This document shows positions 25,310 to 34,507 of a DNA stretch of 64,000 nucleotides, in pieces. Each line of letters begins with the position of its first letter. Within the stretch, counting starts at the first letter, position 1. The stretch covers positions 62,001 through 126,000 of the forward strand of contig NZ_FWFK01000005.1 in assembly GCF_900172265.1 (NCBI RefSeq). The letters run 5' to 3'. The stretch is from Roseivivax jejudonensis. Its GTDB lineage: Bacteria > Pseudomonadota > Alphaproteobacteria > Rhodobacterales > Rhodobacteraceae. The notes beneath the pieces are model-generated. The model was not told the origin of the DNA, ran no database searches, and saw only the letters and a program-made list of their open reading frames with translations. Both the position numbers and the translations under genes were made by a program.

Positions 25310-26121
25310 TTCAGGCGGTTGTCGTAGCCGAAGGCCTCGAGGATCTGCGCGTTCTCCTCGGCAAACATCTCTTCGATCACCGCGCGGCGTGCGGCGTTGC
25401 GACCCGAATCGGGCCGGTCGACCTTGAAGAATGCGGCGTGGTACATCTGTTCGATGACCGAGTTGGGCACGTGCGGCCGGCGCAGCGCCGCGGCGATCCG
25501 GTCGCAGTCCTCCATCCGGAGCGACGGGTTCGTCTCGTGTCGCTCGACGCTCCAGTCGAGGGGAAGCGCGCCGATCAGCTCTTCCACCACCGGCTTGATC
25601 TCGCGATGTCCGGCGACCCGGATCGGCGCGTCGCCGGCGATCCGCTGCCAGTTCGTCAGGAACCGCGCGGCATTGAGCTTGTCGACCCGCCGCACGATCA
25701 GGTCGCGAAAGCTGCGTCCGTCGTAGGGATTGCGCGAGGCGAGGTAGCGCGGAAAGTGCTGCTTCATGAACTGTGAATAGTCGCCGAACAGGAAGTCCGA
25801 GAACGGGCGCAGGAACGCGATCACCTGTACCTCGGTACCGGTCTTGCCGGCGATCTTCATCAGTCGCTGCGCCGTCCGCGCCTTCGAGAACAGGTCTTCG
25901 TGGCTCAGGACCACGGTCTCGACGCCGTCGGCGAACCAGCCGTCGATCTCGGCGCGCGACACTTCGGGCAGCGCACCGGCATTGCCCGGGTGCCCGTCGC
26001 CGGGGTCAGGGTAGCGCACGCCGTGCTCGGTCAGCACCGACGCGTTCTTCAGCATAACCCGCTGCAGGTAGGTCGAGCCGCACTTCGGAGAGCCGATATG
26101 CAGCACGATCCGCCGCGTCAT
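25300..26121 (-). CDS. Sulfotransferase-like protein (second, distinct type)
   Basis: The 273-residue product begins MTRRIVLHIGSPKCGSTYLQ. The GSPKCGST segment (10-17) is a P-loop-like 5'-phosphosulfate binding motif of sulfotransferases and related proteins. It has little in common with the first sulfotransferase in this window. The ATG at 26121 overlaps the upstream glycosyltransferase stop by 4 bases. The frame open to 27006 is a shadow of that gene. It is the last gene of the rfbC-rfbB-rfbD-rfbA-GT-ugd-GT operon, so modification of the same polysaccharide is likely. A 3'-phosphate motif is not obvious, so the activity is provisional. Confidence 0.65.
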   Translation of the reverse strand: MTRRIVLHIGSPKCGSTYLQRVMLKNASVLTEHGVRYPDPGDGHPGNAGALPEVSRAEIDGWFADGVETVVLSHEDLFSKARTAQRLMKIAGKTGTEVQVIAFLRPFSDFLFGDYSQFMKQHFPRYLASRNPYDGRSFRDLIVRRVDKLNAARFLTNWQRIAGDAPIRVAGHREIKPVVEELIGALPLDWSVERHETNPSLRMEDCDRIAAALRRPHVPNSVIEQMYHAAFFKVDRPDSGRNAARRAVIEEMFAEENAQILEAFGYDNRLKPD

Positions 26122-28430
26122 GCCGCGTTCCGCAGGAGCATCGGCGCCACCCGCGCGGCCAGCCGATCGATCGCTTCGTCGACCGACAGGCCGAGCGGCC
26201 CGAGGTCGATCCGCCGCTCGTCCGCCGTGACCGGCGGCATGTCCCACGCGCGCGACAGTGCGGCGGCCAGCGCGCGCGGCTCGGGATCCGCCGACAGGAT
26301 CGCCGGCGTCAGCCGCGACAGGTCTTTCGGTCCGAACCCGTTCGTCACCACGCGCATCCCCGAGGCCGCCATCTCGATCGGCGGGTGCGAGGGATGCGGC
26401 GAATACATCAGCGACAGCCCAAGGTCGGATCCCGCCAGGTAGGCAGGGTAATCTTCGTAGGGAAGTTTGCCGAGGCTTTCGAGCGTCACGCCGTTCGGCA
26501 TCTCGAGCGGCGCATGCGGCAGGCCGATCGACACCAGCTCGATATCGTCCGGGCCGAGCTCCCGGTCGCGCAGGAACCGCGCGAGGGCCTCGACCGATGT
26601 CGCGTACATGTTGCGCGGCACTTCCGGCCGCCCGTAAAGCGCCAGGCGCCGGGGTTGGCTGCCGCCGCTGCGCGGGCTGTCCGCGTAGCGCGAGATGTCG
26701 ATCGACGGACGGAAGGCCAGTGCGCCCGATTCGGCAAATTCGAAGCCCTGCTGCGCGAAATAGTCCCTCAGGAGCGTGGTGTTGAACACCGGCTCGAAGT
26801 CGAAGCCGTAGCTTTCGGCCGCGTCCGCGTATTCCGGGCCCCACGGATAAAAGTTCGGCTCGTAGTCCTGGATCAGGTAGACGAACCGCGGCACCGAATA
26901 GCCGTGCCGGCGGATGAGCGTGTCGGAGATGTGGGCGGTCCACCACGCCGTGGCCATGAACACGTCGCCGGCATGGGCGGGCAGGGTGTCCGACTGGACC
27001 CCGCAATGCAGCGACACGCGGTCGCCCGCGCCCGACGCGGCGGCCTCCCGCGCCAATCGGCGCAGCACGAAGGCGCGCGACGCCGCCGGCGAGGAGATCG
27101 GCAGGTCGGTCGCGACGAACCGCACGCGCATTCCCCGCGCGGCCAGCCCGAGCCCGAAATCGAGCGCCGTTACGATCCCCGCGAAGACCTCCGACGGGTT
27201 GAGCGTCGGCACGAGGACGGTAAACGCCGGCTCGGGCGCGTCGAACGCGGGCACCCAGCGCGGCAGCTTGCGCTCGTCGATCTGCGCCTCGTACGGCTCC
27301 GGCGCCTTGCGCTGGCCGGCCAGGCTCTTCGGAGCCGGCGGCGGCATGCCGGGCGCGAGGCTGTAAAGCCGGGTGTCAAAGCCCCGGATGGCCGCGTCGC
27401 GGCCCGGGCCGAGCGCCTCGCGCATGGTCCAGACCGTGCGGCCGGTGCTCGCCACCCAGAACCCCGACGCGATCCGGGCGAGCCCCAGATGACCCCGCGC
27501 CGCCAGCTTCGCCGCGTCCCATAAGTGCATGCCCGCGCCGAAGGTGCGCCGCAGGTACGGGCGCAGCGGGCGCAGCCGCGCGGTGCCGGCCGGAAGGCGC
27601 CCGTCGGCAACCGCGTCCACGATACGATTGTGCGTCGCATGGGCGAGATAGCGGGCGAGCGCGTAGGCCGCGGCCTCGCGGCGCAGCGACATCATGTCCG
27701 GCAGCTTGGGCTTGCCGGCCGCGCCGCGCAGCCAGCCGCGTGTTCGGTCGATGGCGCCGTGTGCATTCTTGCCGTGCTGGCGATACTCGACCAGCGGGGC
27801 GTCCACGAACCCGACTCCGCCGGTCGCCGCCGCGATCAGCCCGAGCCACAGGTCGTGATAGAAATGCACGCCCGATTGCGGCGGAAACGGCAGCGACAGT
27901 TCCGCCACCCGCAGCCGCATCATCGACGTCATGCCCGTGATGACGTTGCGGTAGAGCAGCCCGCGCAATCCCGGCCGCTTCTGCCGCCGTTCGAAGCGGA
28001 ACATCGACGGCGCGATCTCGGTCGTGCCATCGGCCGCCACGAGCCGGGCGTCGGAATGCACCATCTGCAGATCGGTGCCGGACAACGCCGCCGCGCCACG
28101 CGACAGCCGGTCCTCGTGCCAGATGTCATCCTGGTCGGCCAGCGCGATCAGCGGCTCGTCGTCGAGCGTCCGCGCCAACTCGACCGCCGCGCCGAGCCCC
28201 GCCTCGAAGGCGCGCACGGCGTCGAGCTCCGAATCCACATCGACCAGCACGGGGTTCAGGCCGTGCCGCCCCGCGACCTCGGCCACGAGCGACCGCGAGA
28301 CAGTGTCGGCGATCACCGCGATCAGGCGTACCGTCACGTCGCGCTGGCGCGCGATCGAGGCGACCTGCGCCTCCAGATGCTCCGGATCGGGCCGGAACAC
28401 CGCCATGACGACGAGCACCGGTGCGCTCAT
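26118..28430 (-). CDS. Two-domain glycosyltransferase (GT2 N-terminal, rhamnosyltransferase-like C-terminal)
   Basis: This 770-residue protein looks like two glycosyltransferases in one. The N-terminal part (about 1-240) is a GT-A fold family 2 enzyme with VLVVMAVFRPDPEHLEAQV and the metal-site motif ALADQDDIWHEDRL. The C-terminal part (about 400-770) is a GT-B/WsaF-like enzyme with YLIQDYEPNFYPWGPEYA and the sugar-nucleotide site SPHPSHPPIEMAASGMRV. WsaF-type proteins transfer rhamnose. A dTDP-rhamnose pathway in the same operon agrees with that. The chosen start at 28430 (MSAPVLVVM) avoids a long upstream extension without homology. It is coupled to the downstream sulfotransferase-like gene. 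Confidence 0.83.
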   Translation of the reverse strand: MSAPVLVVMAVFRPDPEHLEAQVASIARQRDVTVRLIAVIADTVSRSLVAEVAGRHGLNPVLVDVDSELDAVRAFEAGLGAAVELARTLDDEPLIALADQDDIWHEDRLSRGAAALSGTDLQMVHSDARLVAADGTTEIAPSMFRFERRQKRPGLRGLLYRNVITGMTSMMRLRVAELSLPFPPQSGVHFYHDLWLGLIAAATGGVGFVDAPLVEYRQHGKNAHGAIDRTRGWLRGAAGKPKLPDMMSLRREAAAYALARYLAHATHNRIVDAVADGRLPAGTARLRPLRPYLRRTFGAGMHLWDAAKLAARGHLGLARIASGFWVASTGRTVWTMREALGPGRDAAIRGFDTRLYSLAPGMPPPAPKSLAGQRKAPEPYEAQIDERKLPRWVPAFDAPEPAFTVLVPTLNPSEVFAGIVTALDFGLGLAARGMRVRFVATDLPISSPAASRAFVLRRLAREAAASGAGDRVSLHCGVQSDTLPAHAGDVFMATAWWTAHISDTLIRRHGYSVPRFVYLIQDYEPNFYPWGPEYADAAESYGFDFEPVFNTTLLRDYFAQQGFEFAESGALAFRPSIDISRYADSPRSGGSQPRRLALYGRPEVPRNMYATSVEALARFLRDRELGPDDIELVSIGLPHAPLEMPNGVTLESLGKLPYEDYPAYLAGSDLGLSLMYSPHPSHPPIEMAASGMRVVTNGFGPKDLSRLTPAILSADPEPRALAAALSRAWDMPPVTADERRIDLGPLGLSVDEAIDRLAARVAPMLLRNAA

Positions 28431-28503
28431 TGCATTTGTCCCGTTCCTGATGCGCGGATGCGGCGTGACCGGACCGTGCGCGGGGTTTCGACGACCGGCC
28501 GGC

Positions 28504-29826
28504 TCACATCGCGGCGCCGGCCACGCGCCCGACGCTGTCGTAGGCGGTAAAGCCGGCGGCGCGCGCATCCTCGAGCGTATACACGTTGCGCAGATCCGCC
28601 ATACGCTTGCCACGCATGGATTGCGCGATCCGCGACAGATCGAGCGCGCGGAACTCGTTCCACTCGGTCAGCACGACCAACAGGTCCGCTTCCGCCGCGG
28701 CGGTGTAGGGATCGTCGTGCCACGCGACCCCCGGCAGCAGCGCCTCGCCCTCGCGGCGGCCCTGCGGATCGGTCACGCGCACCGTTGCGCCGCCGCCCAC
28801 CATTGCCGGCACGATCGTCAGCGACGGCGCATCGCGCATGTCGTCGGTGTTCGGCTTGAAGGTCACGCCCAGCACCGCGATCGTCTTGCCGTTGAAGCTG
28901 CCGCCGCAGAGATCGAGAAGCTTGTCGACCATCCGCCGCTTTGTCTCCTCGTTGACCTTGATCACGGTCTCGGTGATCTGCATCGGGCTGGCATGCTCCT
29001 GACCGATCCGGGCGAGCGCCTTCGTATCCTTGGGAAAGCACGACCCGCCGTAGCCCGGGCCCGCGTGCAGGAAGGTCTTGCCGATGCGCCCGTCGAGGCC
29101 CATGCCCTTCGACACTTCCTTCACGTTCGCGCCGACCTTTTCGCACAGGGCGGCGATCTCGTTGATGAAGGTGATCTTCGTCGCCAAAAAGGCGTTCGCG
29201 GCGTACTTGATCATCTCCGCCGATTCGAGGTCCGTGGTCACGATCGGGAACTCGCGCAGATAGAGCGGGCGATAGATCTCCTCCATCACCTTGCCGGCGC
29301 GCTCGGTCTCCACGCCGACGACCACGCGGTCGGGCTTCATGAAGTCGTCGATCGCCGCGCCCTCGCGCAGAAACTCGGGGTTGGAGGCCACGTCGAAGTC
29401 GAGCTCGGGGTTCGCCGCGGCGACCACCTCGCGCACCTTCGCGTTGGTGCCGACCGGGACCGTCGACTTGGTGACGATCACCACGTAGTCGGTCGCCGCC
29501 CTGGCGATCTGCTCGGCCGCCGCCATCACGTAGGTGAGGTCCGCATGGCCGTCGCCGCGCCGCGTCGGCGTGCCCACGGCGATGAACACCGCGCCGGCGC
29601 CGTTGATCGCCTTGGACAGATCGCCGGTGAAGGTGAGGCGCCCGGACTCCACGTTCTTGGCCATCAGCACGTCGAGCCCCGGCTCGAAGATCGGGACCTC
29701 GCCGCGCTCGAGCTTGGCGACCTTCTCGGGGTTGCTGTCGACGCACGCGACCTCGTGCCCGAAGTCGGAGAAGCAGACCCCCGAGACGAGGCCAACATAG
29801 CCGGTGCCGATCATCGCGATTTTCAT
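28504..29826 (-). CDS. ugd: UDP-glucose 6-dehydrogenase
   Basis: Ugd oxidises UDP-glucose twice with NAD+ to give UDP-glucuronate, a precursor of acidic polysaccharides. The 440-residue protein starts MKIAMIGTGYVGLVSG (NAD-binding GxGxxG at 7-12). It has the catalytic cysteine Cys263 in GPGYGGSCFPKDTKAL and the C-terminal UDP-binding sequence LGVTFKPNTDDMRDAPS. The start is at 29826; an upstream in-frame GTG/ATG extension (to 29889) has no homology. It lies within the rhamnose operon, so glucuronic acid is probably a component of the same polymer. Confidence 0.95.
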   Translation of the reverse strand: MKIAMIGTGYVGLVSGVCFSDFGHEVACVDSNPEKVAKLERGEVPIFEPGLDVLMAKNVESGRLTFTGDLSKAINGAGAVFIAVGTPTRRGDGHADLTYVMAAAEQIARAATDYVVIVTKSTVPVGTNAKVREVVAAANPELDFDVASNPEFLREGAAIDDFMKPDRVVVGVETERAGKVMEEIYRPLYLREFPIVTTDLESAEMIKYAANAFLATKITFINEIAALCEKVGANVKEVSKGMGLDGRIGKTFLHAGPGYGGSCFPKDTKALARIGQEHASPMQITETVIKVNEETKRRMVDKLLDLCGGSFNGKTIAVLGVTFKPNTDDMRDAPSLTIVPAMVGGGATVRVTDPQGRREGEALLPGVAWHDDPYTAAAEADLLVVLTEWNEFRALDLSRIAQSMRGKRMADLRNVYTLEDARAAGFTAYDSVGRVAGAAM

Positions 29827-29920
29827 GGCCGGTCCTTCGATCCCGTTCGATGCGCCGCCGGGTTTGGCCGAGCCGGGCGTCAAGGTCAACGTGGCGCGCG
29901 CAAAGCTCCGCTCGCGCGTG

Positions 29921-30856
29921 TCACAGGCGGTTCAGGACCGCCGCGATCCAGAGTGCCAGCGTCGCCAGCAGGCTCTGCCGGTAGAGACCCAGCCGCCGCA
30001 GCGCGATCAGCCGTTGCACCAGCGGCGCCGCCCGCATTGCAGCGAACTCTTCGACAAGGCGGCGCGCCTCGGGCGTCAGACGCCCGGACGAGGCGCGCAG
30101 CGCCGCGATGTTCGTGCTGTTCCATTCGTGGAACGTCCCGTCGAGGATCATGCGCACCCTCTTCATCCGCTCCAGCGCGCTGTCGTTGGCGCCGATCTGG
30201 TTGCCGCCGTGCTGCCGGTAGAGAAGCGTCGGCGCATCGTCGTGCACGATCGTCCCGCCGGCGCCCGCGATAATCTGGTAGCACCACCAGTCGTGCACGA
30301 TCACCGCGTCCGGCTCTTGCGCTGCGGCCTGCAGGAGAGTCCGAGCCGCCGGGTTCATCAAGAGCGTGTTGCCCGCGACGACGTTCTGCACCAGCGCGTT
30401 CGCGAAGCCGAGCGGCCGCGGCCGCGGCGGCGACCGCCGCAGCGGCTGGCCGTCCGGATCGGCGATCCAGCTGCGCGAGCAGAACAGTGCGGGGTGATCC
30501 TCCGGCACCTGTGCGAGGGCCGCGACCCCACGTTCGAGCCGGTCGGGAAGCCAGATGTCGTCCTGGTCGGCAAAGGCGACCCAGCGCGGCGCGTCTTGCG
30601 GCAGATGCGTGAGAAGCGACATGAAGTTCGCCGCCGCGCCCCGGCGCGGCCCGTCCGACAGCGTGACCGGGTGCGACTCTCCGAACGTCTGCAGAACCGC
30701 GCGGCTGTTGTCGCTCGATCCGTCGTCCGCCGCGAAGAGCCGCCAGCGCGCATGCGTCTGCCCGGCGATGCTGTCGAGTTGTTCCGCCAGATGCGCGCCG
30801 CCATTGTAGACGGCCATCAGGATCGCGACCTCGGGCGGATCGGGACGGTCGGTCAT
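29921..30856 (-). CDS. Family 2 glycosyltransferase
   Basis: The 311-residue GT-A enzyme begins with EVAILMAVYNGGAHLAEQL, followed by the nucleotide-binding FAADDGSSDNS and the motif FADQDDIWLPDRL. It resembles rhamnosyl- or galactosyltransferases of O-antigen and capsule clusters. Two hydrophobic segments at the C terminus (near 280-310) suggest membrane association. The start at 30856 lies 17 bases after rfbA. The donor and acceptor sugars cannot be named, though dTDP-rhamnose is likely given the neighbours. Confidence 0.88.
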   Translation of the reverse strand: MTDRPDPPEVAILMAVYNGGAHLAEQLDSIAGQTHARWRLFAADDGSSDNSRAVLQTFGESHPVTLSDGPRRGAAANFMSLLTHLPQDAPRWVAFADQDDIWLPDRLERGVAALAQVPEDHPALFCSRSWIADPDGQPLRRSPPRPRPLGFANALVQNVVAGNTLLMNPAARTLLQAAAQEPDAVIVHDWWCYQIIAGAGGTIVHDDAPTLLYRQHGGNQIGANDSALERMKRVRMILDGTFHEWNSTNIAALRASSGRLTPEARRLVEEFAAMRAAPLVQRLIALRRLGLYRQSLLATLALWIAAVLNRL

Positions 30857-30873
30857 CGGAGCGCGCGCGGTCT

Positions 30874-31743
30874 TCAGACGATTCGCTGCAGGTAGCGGCC
30901 GTAATCGTTCTTGCGGAACATCTCGGCGCGCTCCTTCAGCGCGGCCCGGTCGATCCACCCGGCATGAAAGGCGATCTCCTCGAGACAGCCGGTCTGCTGC
31001 CCCTGTCGCTTCTCCAGCGTCCGCACGAAGTTGCCCGCGTCCAGAAGGCTCTCGTGCGTGCCGGTATCGAGCCAGGCATAGCCCCGGCCCATCCGCTTCA
31101 CGTCAAGCTGCCCCTCGTGCAGGTACATCTCCAGCAGGGTGGTGATCTCGAGCTCGCCCCGCGCGGAGGGTGTGACCTGCCTGGCGCGATCGGGCGCCGT
31201 GCCGTCGAGGAAGTAGAGCCCCGTCACCGCGTAGTTCGACGGCGGCACTTCGGGCTTTTCGACGATCGAGGTGGCGTTCATGTCGGCGTCGAAATCGACC
31301 ACGCCGTACCGCTCCGGATCCGCGACGTGATAACCGAAGACCGTCCCGCCGGTCTCCCGCCGATCGGCCTCGGCCAGAAGTTCGGGCAGCGAGTGCCCGT
31401 AGAAGATGTTATCGCCGAGGACCAGCGCCGACGGCGCCCCGGCAAGGAACGACTCCGCCAGGATGAAGGCCTGCGCCAGCCCGTCCGGTGACGGCTGGAC
31501 CACGTAGGTCAGAGACACGCCCCATTGCGATCCGTCGCCGAGGACGCGGCGAAACTGCTCCTGGTCCTCCGGGGTGGTGATGACACAGATCTCTCGGATC
31601 CCCGCGAGCATCAGCACCGAGAGCGGGTAGTATATCATCGGCTTGTCGTAGATCGGCAGAAGCTGCTTCGACACGCCCATCGTGATCGGATACAGCCGCG
31701 TTCCGGAGCCGCCCGCCAGAATGATACCCTTGCGCTGCGTCAT
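30874..31743 (-). CDS. rfbA: Glucose-1-phosphate thymidylyltransferase
   Basis: RfbA (RmlA) makes dTDP-glucose from glucose-1-phosphate and dTTP, the first step towards dTDP-L-rhamnose. The 289-residue protein has the nucleotidyltransferase signature [16 protein letters not shown] near the N terminus, the typical [20 protein letters not shown] and the later sequence [15 protein letters not shown]. The ATG overlaps the rfbD stop by 4 bases. The length matches the long (E. coli RmlA) class. Confidence 0.97.
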   Translation of the reverse strand: MTQRKGIILAGGSGTRLYPITMGVSKQLLPIYDKPMIYYPLSVLMLAGIREICVITTPEDQEQFRRVLGDGSQWGVSLTYVVQPSPDGLAQAFILAESFLAGAPSALVLGDNIFYGHSLPELLAEADRRETGGTVFGYHVADPERYGVVDFDADMNATSIVEKPEVPPSNYAVTGLYFLDGTAPDRARQVTPSARGELEITTLLEMYLHEGQLDVKRMGRGYAWLDTGTHESLLDAGNFVRTLEKRQGQQTGCLEEIAFHAGWIDRAALKERAEMFRKNDYGRYLQRIV

Positions 31744-32597
31744 GCCTTCGCTCCCAGCTCGGTCAGGATGTCGGAGAGGCCCGCGCGCCAGTCGGGCCGC
31801 GCGATGCCGAAAGTCGCGGTCGTCGTGCCCATGTCCATGCGGGAATTGGCCGGCCGCGCTGCGGGTGTCGGAAACTCCGACGAGGGGATGTCGGCAACCT
31901 CGGGCGACAGTCCGGCCTGCGCGAAGATCTCGCGCGCGAAGTCGGCCCAGCTGACGTCGGGGCCGCCGGCGAAATGGTAGATGCCGGTCTTGCCCGGATC
32001 GGCGATCAGCTGGTCCGCAATGCCGAGGCAGGCGCGCGCGATGTCGGCCGCCGGCGTCGGCCCGCCAACCTGGTCGGCGACGATGGTCAGCCGGTCGCGC
32101 TCCGCGCCGAGCCGCAGCATCGTCTTTACGAAGTTCTTGCCATGCGCCGACACCACCCATGATGTCCGCAGGATCGCGTGCGTCCCACCGGCGTCGCGCA
32201 CCGCCTGCTCTCCGGCGAGCTTCGTGCGCCCGTAGGCGCCAAGCGGCGCGGTCGCCGCGTCGGGCGCGAACGGCGCCGTGCCGCTGCCGTCGAACACGTA
32301 GTCGGTCGAGATGTGCACGAGCGGAATGCCCGCGGCGGACGCCGCGCGCGCCATCGCTTCGGGCGCGCCGGCGTTGATCTTCAGCGCGTCGCCTTCCTGC
32401 TCCTCCGCGGCGTCCACGGCGGTCCAGGCGGCAGCGTTGATGACAGCCTCCCACGTGCCGCCCGCGATCGCCGCGGCGCAGGTGCCGGGATCGGTCAGGT
32501 CGGCCTCGTCGCGCCCGAGGCACCGCACGCGGTCGCCGCCGTGGCGCGAGAGTTCCGTCGCCACCTGCCCGGTCCGGCCGAAGACGAGAATGGTCAT
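31740..32597 (-). CDS. rfbD: dTDP-4-dehydrorhamnose reductase
   Basis: RfbD (RmlD) catalyses the last step of dTDP-L-rhamnose synthesis with NADPH. The 285-residue short-chain reductase begins [16 protein letters not shown], a Rossmann motif of the GxxGQ type. It has the ISTDYVFDG segment and the catalytic YGRTKLAGE (YxxxK). The start is at 32597; an upstream extension to 32687 has no homology. It follows rfbB by 37 bases and is coupled to rfbA. Confidence 0.96.
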   Translation of the reverse strand: MTILVFGRTGQVATELSRHGGDRVRCLGRDEADLTDPGTCAAAIAGGTWEAVINAAAWTAVDAAEEQEGDALKINAGAPEAMARAASAAGIPLVHISTDYVFDGSGTAPFAPDAATAPLGAYGRTKLAGEQAVRDAGGTHAILRTSWVVSAHGKNFVKTMLRLGAERDRLTIVADQVGGPTPAADIARACLGIADQLIADPGKTGIYHFAGGPDVSWADFAREIFAQAGLSPEVADIPSSEFPTPAARPANSRMDMGTTTATFGIARPDWRAGLSDILTELGAKA

Positions 32598-32634
32598 GGA
32601 TGCGTGCCTTTCCTTGCCCCTCGGTGCGCGCGGT

Positions 32635-33687
32635 TCAACCGCCGGTACCAAGCCGTTGGCCGACGCCGTCGCGGTCCTGCAACGCACGCCACCACTCCTC
32701 GTTCTCGAGGTACCAGTCCACGGTCCGCGCGAGCCCCTGCTCCAGCGTCACCGACGGGCGCCAACCGAGCTCGTCGCGGATCCGGGTCGGATCGATCGCG
32801 TAGCGCAGGTCGTGGCCGGGCCGATCGGACACGAAGACGATCTGTTCCGCGTATTCGCGGTTTCCCGGACGTTTTTCGTCGAGGATGGTACAAATCTTAC
32901 GAACCAGGTCGATGTTCCGGACCTCGTTTTCGCCCCCGATATTGTAGCTGCGCCCGACCTCTCCGCGCTGCACCACGGTCAGCAGCGCATCCGCGTGATC
33001 CTCCACGAAGAGCCAGTCGCGCACGTTATCGCCCGCGCCGTAGACCGGGATCGGCGCCCCGGCCAGCGCGTTCAGGATGACCACCGGAATCAGCTTCTCG
33101 GGAAAGTGGAAGGGCCCGTAATTGTTGGAACAATTGGTCAGGACAATCGGCAGGCCGTAGGTCTCGTGCCATGCCCGCACGAGGTGGTCGGAGCTCGCCT
33201 TGGACGCCGAGTAGGGCGAGCGCGGGTCATAGGGCGTGGCCTCGGTGAATTGTCCATCGGTCTCCGGATCCGGCCCGAGCGAGCCGAACACTTCGTCGGT
33301 CGAGATGTGGTGAAACCGGAAGCCGTCGGGTTTTCCCTTGCGAGTCCAATGGCTTCGCGCCGCCTCGAGCAGATGGAAGGTGCCCATCACATTGGTTTCG
33401 ACGAACGTGCCCGGACCGTCGATCGAGCGGTCGACATGGCTTTCGGCGGCAAGGTGCATCACCGCGTCGGGATCGTGGCGTGCGAAGATCCCGTCGAGCG
33501 CCGCTCGATCCCGAATGTCAGCCTTTTCAAACATGTAGTTCGGATCGTCGGCGACCTCGGCGACGTTGTCGAGGCACGCCGCGTAGGTCAGCGCATCGAC
33601 GTTGACGACCGCGTGCCCGTCGCGGATCGCCTGCCGCACCACCGCCGAGCCGATGAACCCGGCGCCCCCGGTCACCAGAAGTTTCAT
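32635..33687 (-). CDS. rfbB: dTDP-glucose 4,6-dehydratase
   Basis: RfbB (RmlB) converts dTDP-glucose into dTDP-4-keto-6-deoxyglucose using bound NAD+. The 350-residue protein begins [17 protein letters not shown] (GGAGFIG at 7-13). The family motifs [27 protein letters not shown] and the catalytic [12 protein letters not shown] are all present. It is the second gene of the rhamnose operon, 49 bases after rfbC. Confidence 0.97.
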   Translation of the reverse strand: MKLLVTGGAGFIGSAVVRQAIRDGHAVVNVDALTYAACLDNVAEVADDPNYMFEKADIRDRAALDGIFARHDPDAVMHLAAESHVDRSIDGPGTFVETNVMGTFHLLEAARSHWTRKGKPDGFRFHHISTDEVFGSLGPDPETDGQFTEATPYDPRSPYSASKASSDHLVRAWHETYGLPIVLTNCSNNYGPFHFPEKLIPVVILNALAGAPIPVYGAGDNVRDWLFVEDHADALLTVVQRGEVGRSYNIGGENEVRNIDLVRKICTILDEKRPGNREYAEQIVFVSDRPGHDLRYAIDPTRIRDELGWRPSVTLEQGLARTVDWYLENEEWWRALQDRDGVGQRLGTGG

Positions 33688-33736
33688 TCAGAGCACTCCG
33701 CCTGGCGTTCAATATTTGAAATCAATACGTTGAGTA

Positions 33737-34312
33737 TCACGCGGGGGCCTCGTGATAATCGAAGGGCGTGTTAAACTCCGCCAGCGTCGGCGCCGCTCGG
33801 TCCTTGTCCGACAGCACCGCATCCTCCGGAGCGATCCCCCAGTCGATGCCGATCTCCGGATCGTCCCAGCGCACCGCGCCATCGTGCTCCGGCGAATAGT
33901 AATCCGAACACTTGTAGACGATCTCCGTCTCCGGCGCGCGGGTCACGAAGCCGTGCAGGAATCCTTTGGGGACAAGGAGTTGCTTTCCATTCTCGAACGA
34001 CAGCTCCACGCCGATCCACTGGCCGAAGGTCGGCGATCCGCGCCGGATATCCACCGCCACGTCGTAGAGCGCGCCGCGCCCGCACCGAACGAGCTTGTCC
34101 TGCGCCATCGGCGGCGCCTGGAAGTGCAGTCCGCGCACCGTGCCCACCTGCTCCGACAGCGAGTGGTTGTCCTGCACGAAATCGATGTCGATCCCGTTCT
34201 CCGACAGCCGCTTGCGGTTCCAGCTTTCGCTGAAGAAGCCGCGCGCGTCGCCGAAGCGGCGCGGCGTCAGGATGAGCACACCGGGCAGGGCGGTCTTCTC
34301 GATCTCGATCAT
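33737..34312 (-). CDS. rfbC: dTDP-4-dehydrorhamnose 3,5-epimerase
   Basis: RfbC (RmlC) epimerises dTDP-4-keto-6-deoxyglucose at C3 and C5. The 191-residue cupin-fold protein shows RRFGDARGFFSESWN, DFVQDNHSLSEQVGTVRGLHFQ with the catalytic His, and GFLHGFVTRAPETEIVYK. It is the first gene of the minus-strand polysaccharide operon and is divergent from the DUF2793 gene, with 195 bases between them where the operon promoter must lie. No clear promoter boxes were identified there. Confidence 0.97.
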   Translation of the reverse strand: MIEIEKTALPGVLILTPRRFGDARGFFSESWNRKRLSENGIDIDFVQDNHSLSEQVGTVRGLHFQAPPMAQDKLVRCGRGALYDVAVDIRRGSPTFGQWIGVELSFENGKQLLVPKGFLHGFVTRAPETEIVYKCSDYYSPEHDGAVRWDDPEIGIDWGIAPEDAVLSDKDRAAPTLAEFNTPFDYHEAPA

Positions 34313-34507
34313 GGTGCGGGCGCCGTCCTGTTTGGTCGAACTATCGGGTCCGGCTCTCCCTTACCCGGCTTCGGCGCGCGCGGAAAGCCCGCGGCGGCGG
34401 GTCATCGGGAGGCTCGGCGCTGGCGCAACGCGCGGCCGGTTAGGCCCACCTTGGTGCGTCTCGGCGAAGCCTCGGGCCAATCCTTCCGGTTTCCTGAAAG
34501 GCCTGCC

